Below, piece by piece: positions 14,085-18,588 of a DNA stretch of 18,588 nt. Every line of letters begins with the position of its first letter. Within the stretch, counting starts at the first letter, position 1. The position numbers and the translations under genes are program-made. This stretch comes from Alphaproteobacteria bacterium (GTDB lineage: Bacteria > Pseudomonadota > Alphaproteobacteria > Rhodospirillales > Rhodospirillaceae): the NCBI GenBank assembly GCA_003250275.1, contig QKGW01000154.1, positions 1 through 18,588 on the forward strand, read 5' to 3'. Under the pieces are notes generated by a model. That model saw only the letters and a program-made list of their open reading frames with translations, was not told the origin of the DNA and made no database searches.

Positions 14085-15191
14085 TTCACCCGCGCGGATA
14101 CCTCCGTTCTCGGCCGCTGGTGGTGGACCGTCGACCGCTGGACCCTCTCGGCGCTGACCGTGCTGATCGCGGTCGGGATGATGCTGATCGTCGCCGCCTC
14201 GCCGATGAAGAAGGGCGGCATCGAGGCGCTGCACTTCGTCATCCGCCAGGGCGTGTTCATCCCCTTCGCGATCGGGCTGATCTTCTTCCTTTCGCTGCAG
14301 ACGCCCAAGACCATCCGCCGCGCCGCGGTGATCGGCTTCCTCGTCACCCTCGGGCTGATGGCGCTGACCCTGGTCGCGGGCGCCGAGGTCAAAGGCGCGA
14401 CCCGCTGGATCAAGTTCGGCGGCTTTTCGCTCCAGGCCTCGGAAATGATGAAGCCGTGCTTCGTCGTCGCCACCGCGTGGATGCTCTCGGCGCACCGCGA
14501 GGACCCGACCTTCCCGGGGATGCAGATCGCCGTCGCGATGCTCGGCGTCACCCTCGGGCTGTTGATCCTCCAGCCCGACTTCGGCATGAGCGTCGTCGTC
14601 ACCGCGACCTGGTGCGGCCAGCTCTTCCTCGCCGGACTGCCGATCATGTGGATCGTCGGGCTCGGGGTCCTCGGCGCGGGCGGCGCGGTCGCCGCCTACA
14701 CCTTCCTGCCGCACGTGCAGAGCCGCGTCGACCGCTTCCTCGATCCTTCGACCGGCGACACCTACCAGATCACCAAGGCGCTCCAGGCGTTCCAGAACGG
14801 CAACCTGTTCGGGCGCGGACCGGGCGAGGGCCGGGTCAAGGAAGTGCTGCCCGACGCGCACACCGACTTCATCTTCGCCGTCGCCGGCGAGGAGTTCGGG
14901 ATGATCCTCTGCCTGCTGCTGATCGCGCTGTTCGCCTTCATCGTGGTCCGCGGCTTCATGCTCGCGATGAAGGACGAGAGCCTGTTCCGCCTGCTCGCGG
15001 TCGGCGGGCTGCTCGCCGAGTTCGGGATGCAGGCGTTCATCAACATGGGGTCGAGCCTGTCGCTGATCCCGACCAAGGGGATGACGCTGCCGTTCATTTC
15101 CTACGGCGGCTCGTCGCTGCTCGGCCTGTCGATGAGCATGGGCGCGGTGCTGGCGCTCACCCGCAAGCACGCCGACCGGGGAGAGAACTGA
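14061..15191 (+). CDS. ftsW: Septal peptidoglycan glycosyltransferase FtsW (SEDS family)
   Basis: This 376-residue polytopic protein polymerises lipid II at the septum together with FtsI. The start at 14061 overlaps the murD stop and has GAGG 6 bases upstream. A second ATG at 14073 arises from a tandem duplication of 12 bases and is less well placed. A cytoplasmic N-terminus of about 32 residues precedes about ten transmembrane helices. SEDS landmarks include GATRWIKFGGFSLQASE, LLILQPDFGMSVV, the large periplasmic loop with GRGPGEGRVKEVLPDAHTD (containing the catalytic-loop Asp region), EEFGM, and SLIPTKGMTLPFISYGGSS. Length and motif order are normal. Its stop overlaps murG by one base (TGATG). 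Confidence 0.96.
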   Translation: MTRSMTRSFTRADTSVLGRWWWTVDRWTLSALTVLIAVGMMLIVAASPMKKGGIEALHFVIRQGVFIPFAIGLIFFLSLQTPKTIRRAAVIGFLVTLGLMALTLVAGAEVKGATRWIKFGGFSLQASEMMKPCFVVATAWMLSAHREDPTFPGMQIAVAMLGVTLGLLILQPDFGMSVVVTATWCGQLFLAGLPIMWIVGLGVLGAGGAVAAYTFLPHVQSRVDRFLDPSTGDTYQITKALQAFQNGNLFGRGPGEGRVKEVLPDAHTDFIFAVAGEEFGMILCLLLIALFAFIVVRGFMLAMKDESLFRLLAVGGLLAEFGMQAFINMGSSLSLIPTKGMTLPFISYGGSSLLGLSMSMGAVLALTRKHADRGEN

Positions 15192-16306
15192 TGGCGCCCG
15201 CGACCAACCCCAACCTCATCGTTCTCGCCGCGGGCGGCACCGGCGGCCACGTCTTCCCCGCCGAGGCGCTGGCGAACGAACTGCTGGCGCGCGGCTACGA
15301 TCTCGCTCTCCTCACCGACCCGCGCGGGGTGAAGTGGGGCGGTGCGCTCGAACGCGTCGCGATCCATCCGTTGCGCGCGGGCGGCATCGCCGGGCGCGGC
15401 CTGCGCGCCAAGATCAAGGCGGTGCTCGACCTCGGCCTCGGCGTGCTCCAGGCGCGCAAGCTCCTCGCAACCCTCAAGCCCGCGGCGGTCGTCGGCTTCG
15501 GCGGCTACGCCTCGATCCCCGGCATGGCCGCGGCGGTCTGGCGCGGCGTGCCGACGGTGATCCACGAGCAGAACGCCGTGCTCGGCCGCGCCAACCGCCG
15601 CCTCGCGCCCAAGGTCAGCCGCATCGCCACCGCGTTCGCCGAGGTCAAGTTCCTGCCCAAGGACGCCGAGGTCGCGATGGTCGGGATGCCGGTGCGCGCG
15701 GCGATCAAGGCGTTGCGCGAACTGCCCGTCCCCGTGCTCGACGAAACCGGCCCGATCGAGCTCCTGATCCTCGGCGGTTCGCAGGGCGCGACGGTGCTCT
15801 CCCAGGTGATCCCCGCCGCGCTCAAGGCGCTGCCCGACGCGCTCAAGCCGCGCCTCCGGGTGAGCCAGCAGGCGCGCCCGGCGGACATCGACGACGTCCG
15901 CGCCGCCTACGCCGGCAGCGGCATCGACGTGACCTTGCAGAGCTTCTTCGACGACGTGCCCGAGCGCCTCGGGCACGCGCATCTGGTGATCTCGCGGTCC
16001 GGCGCGTCGACCGTCGCCGAACTCACCGCGGCGGGCCGCCCGGCGATCCTGGTGCCCTATCCGCACGCGATCGACGACCACCAGACCGCCAACGCCCAGG
16101 CCCTCGCCGAGACCGGCGGCGCGTGGCTGATGCCGCAGGACGTGTTCACCCCCGAGGCCCTCGCCGCGCGCCTCGAAAGTCTGCTCTCGCAGCCGCGCGC
16201 GCTCGAAGCCGCCGCCGCCGCCGCGCGCGCCGCCGGGCACGCCGACGCCGCCATCCGTCTCGCCGACGTCGTCGTCGGCCTGTTGCCGAAGGAGACCGCC
16301 CGATGA
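15191..16306 (+). CDS. murG: UDP-N-acetylglucosamine--N-acetylmuramyl-(pentapeptide) pyrophosphoryl-undecaprenol N-acetylglucosamine transferase MurG
   Basis: This 371-residue GT28-family enzyme acts at the cytoplasmic face of the inner membrane. It adds GlcNAc to lipid I to make lipid II. The start at 15191 shares its A with the ftsW stop (TGATG), with GGGGAGAG upstream. The glycine-rich G-loop is AAGGTGGHVFPA (residues 13-24). VVGFGGYASIPG, TVIHEQNAVLGRANR, LLILGGSQGA and VISRSGASTVAELTAAGRPAILVPYPHAIDDHQ follow in order, the last covering the UDP-GlcNAc-binding site. The protein is complete. Its TGA overlaps the murC start as ATGA. Confidence 0.97.
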   Translation: MAPATNPNLIVLAAGGTGGHVFPAEALANELLARGYDLALLTDPRGVKWGGALERVAIHPLRAGGIAGRGLRAKIKAVLDLGLGVLQARKLLATLKPAAVVGFGGYASIPGMAAAVWRGVPTVIHEQNAVLGRANRRLAPKVSRIATAFAEVKFLPKDAEVAMVGMPVRAAIKALRELPVPVLDETGPIELLILGGSQGATVLSQVIPAALKALPDALKPRLRVSQQARPADIDDVRAAYAGSGIDVTLQSFFDDVPERLGHAHLVISRSGASTVAELTAAGRPAILVPYPHAIDDHQTANAQALAETGGAWLMPQDVFTPEALAARLESLLSQPRALEAAAAAARAAGHADAAIRLADVVVGLLPKETAR

Positions 16307-17720
16307 GATCCCTCCCTCTCGACATCGGCGTCGTCCACTTCGTCGGCATCGGCGGCATCGGCATGAGCGGCATCGCCGAGGTGCTGCACAACCTCGGCTA
16401 CAAGGTCCAGGGCTCCGATCTCGCCGACAACGCCAACGTCCACCGCCTGCGCAAGCTCGGCATCGCCGTGCACGTCGGCCACGCCGCGGAAAACCTCGGC
16501 GACGCCCGCGTGGTGGTGATCTCCTCGGCGGTCAAGGCCGACAACCCCGAGGTCAAGGACGCCCGCGCGCGCCTGATCCCGGTGGTGCGCCGCGCCGAAA
16601 TGCTCGCCGAGCTGATGCGCCTGAAGTGGGCGGTGGCGGTGGGCGGCACCCACGGCAAGACCACCACCACCAGCATGATCGCCTCGCTCCTCGTCGCCGC
16701 CGAACTCGACCCGACGATCATCAACGGCGGCATCATCAACGCCTACGGCACCAACGCGCGCCTCGGCGAGGGCGACTGGATCGTGGTCGAGGCCGACGAG
16801 AGCGACGGCACCTTCACCAAGCTCCCGGCGACGATCGCGGTGGTCACCAACATCGACCCCGAGCACCTCGACTTCTACGGCGACTTCGAGACCGCCAAGG
16901 CGGCGTTCAAGACCTTCGTCGAGAACGTGCCGTTCTACGGCTTCGCGGTGCTGTGCATCGACCACCCCGAGGTCCAGGCGTTGATCCCCAAGGTTTCCGA
17001 CCGCCGCCTGATCTCCTACGGCTTCTCGCCCCAGGCCGACGTGCGCGGCGCCAACGTCCGCTACGACGCCGAGGGCTCGACCTTCGACGTGGTGATCTCC
17101 AACCGCCGCTCGGGCGAGACCGTCGCGATCGAGGACGTCCACGTCGCGATGCACGGCGAGCACAACGTGCTGAACGCCCTCGCCACCGTCGCGGTCGGCT
17201 ACCAGATGCGCCTCGAACCCGCGCGCATCAAAGCCGGGCTCGCGGCGTTCTCCGGGGTCAAGCGGCGCTTCACCAAGACCGGCGAGGTCGGCGGCGTCAC
17301 CATCGTCGACGACTACGGCCACCACCCGGTCGAGATCGCCGCGGTGCTCAAGGCGGCACGCCAGGTCGCGGGCGAGAACCAGGTGGTCGCGGTGGTCCAG
17401 CCGCACCGCTACACCCGCCTGCACAGCCTGTTCGACGACTTCTGCCTCTGCCTCTCCGCCGCCGACCGGGTGATCGTCGCCGACGTCTACGCCGCTGGCG
17501 AACAACCGATCGAGGGCGCGTGCAAGGATTCCCTGGTCGAAGGCCTGCGCGCGCGCGGCCACCGCCACGCCGACCCGCTGCCCTCGCCCGACAACCTCGC
17601 CGCGATGATCGCCGAGGCGACCAAGCCGGGCGATCTCGTCGTCTGCCTCGGTGCGGGCAGCATCAGCCAGTGGGCCAACGCCCTGCCGGGTCAGCTCCAG
17701 GCCCTCGAAGGAGGCGCCGA

Positions 17721-17724
<4 letters not shown>
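16303..17724 (+). CDS. murC: UDP-N-acetylmuramate--L-alanine ligase MurC
   Basis: This 473-residue ligase adds L-Ala to UDP-MurNAc, the first amino acid of the stem peptide. The start at 16303 has AAGGAG upstream and overlaps murG. The N-terminal domain reads VHFVGIGGIGMSGIAEVLHNLGY. The P-loop GTHGKTTTTSM starts at residue 115, with His as in MurC rather than the Asn of MurD and MurE. EADESDGTF, VVTNIDPEHLDFYG, GVKRRFTKTG, VDDYGHHPVEI and VQPHRYTR are MurC landmarks and all are intact. Its stop overlaps the murB start (ATGA). Confidence 0.97.

Positions 17725-18588
<864 letters not shown>

Overview
This is a GC-rich window with almost all third codon positions G or C, from a Gram-negative bacterium that is most probably an alphaproteobacterium. 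A Rhodospirillales-like lineage is my best guess, based on gene content and order rather than on any search. The window is mostly conserved housekeeping DNA. Its core is the first three quarters of a dcw (division and cell wall) cluster, starting at mraZ and running off the right edge inside murB.

Left part (1-4400). The left edge holds the 5' end of a minus-strand thiolase that looks like PcaF. Upstream of it is a perfect 17-bp inverted repeat resembling an IclR/PcaR-type operator. Next come a small glycine-zipper lipoprotein, a DjlA-type membrane co-chaperone (TerB plus J domain), a DMT/EamA transporter translationally coupled to it, a minus-strand SAM methyltransferase whose stop codon shares a CTAG with the transporter stop, a plus-strand AmpD/AmiD-like zinc amidase, and a minus-strand alpha/beta hydrolase.

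Middle (4375-5135). A complete type A RNase P RNA gene (rnpB) lies at about 4411-4787, closed by a perfect 13-bp P1 stem. It is followed by about 350 bp of lower-GC non-coding DNA. This leader contains the mraZ promoter region and three TGGG boxes spaced exactly 10 bp apart on the minus strand, the expected layout of an MraZ autoregulatory site.

Right part (5136-18588). The genes mraZ-rsmH-ftsL-ftsI-murE-murF-mraY-murD-ftsW-murG-murC-murB are all on the plus strand. Seven of the eleven junctions overlap by 1 or 4 bp. The only gaps longer than 2 bp flank mraY. Together they make the lipid II precursor: MurB and MurC act on UDP-sugars, MurD, MurE and MurF complete the pentapeptide, and MraY and MurG make lipids I and II. 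They also encode part of the septal synthase (FtsW, FtsI, FtsL). MurE carries the DNPR motif of enzymes that add meso-diaminopimelate. ddl, ftsQ, ftsA and ftsZ would be expected beyond the right edge.

I found no mobile element, CRISPR array, defence system or clearly novel multigene system. The observations most worth checking are the MraZ-box array, the PcaR-like operator, a cysteine cluster in MraZ and a tandem 12-bp duplication of the ftsW start.
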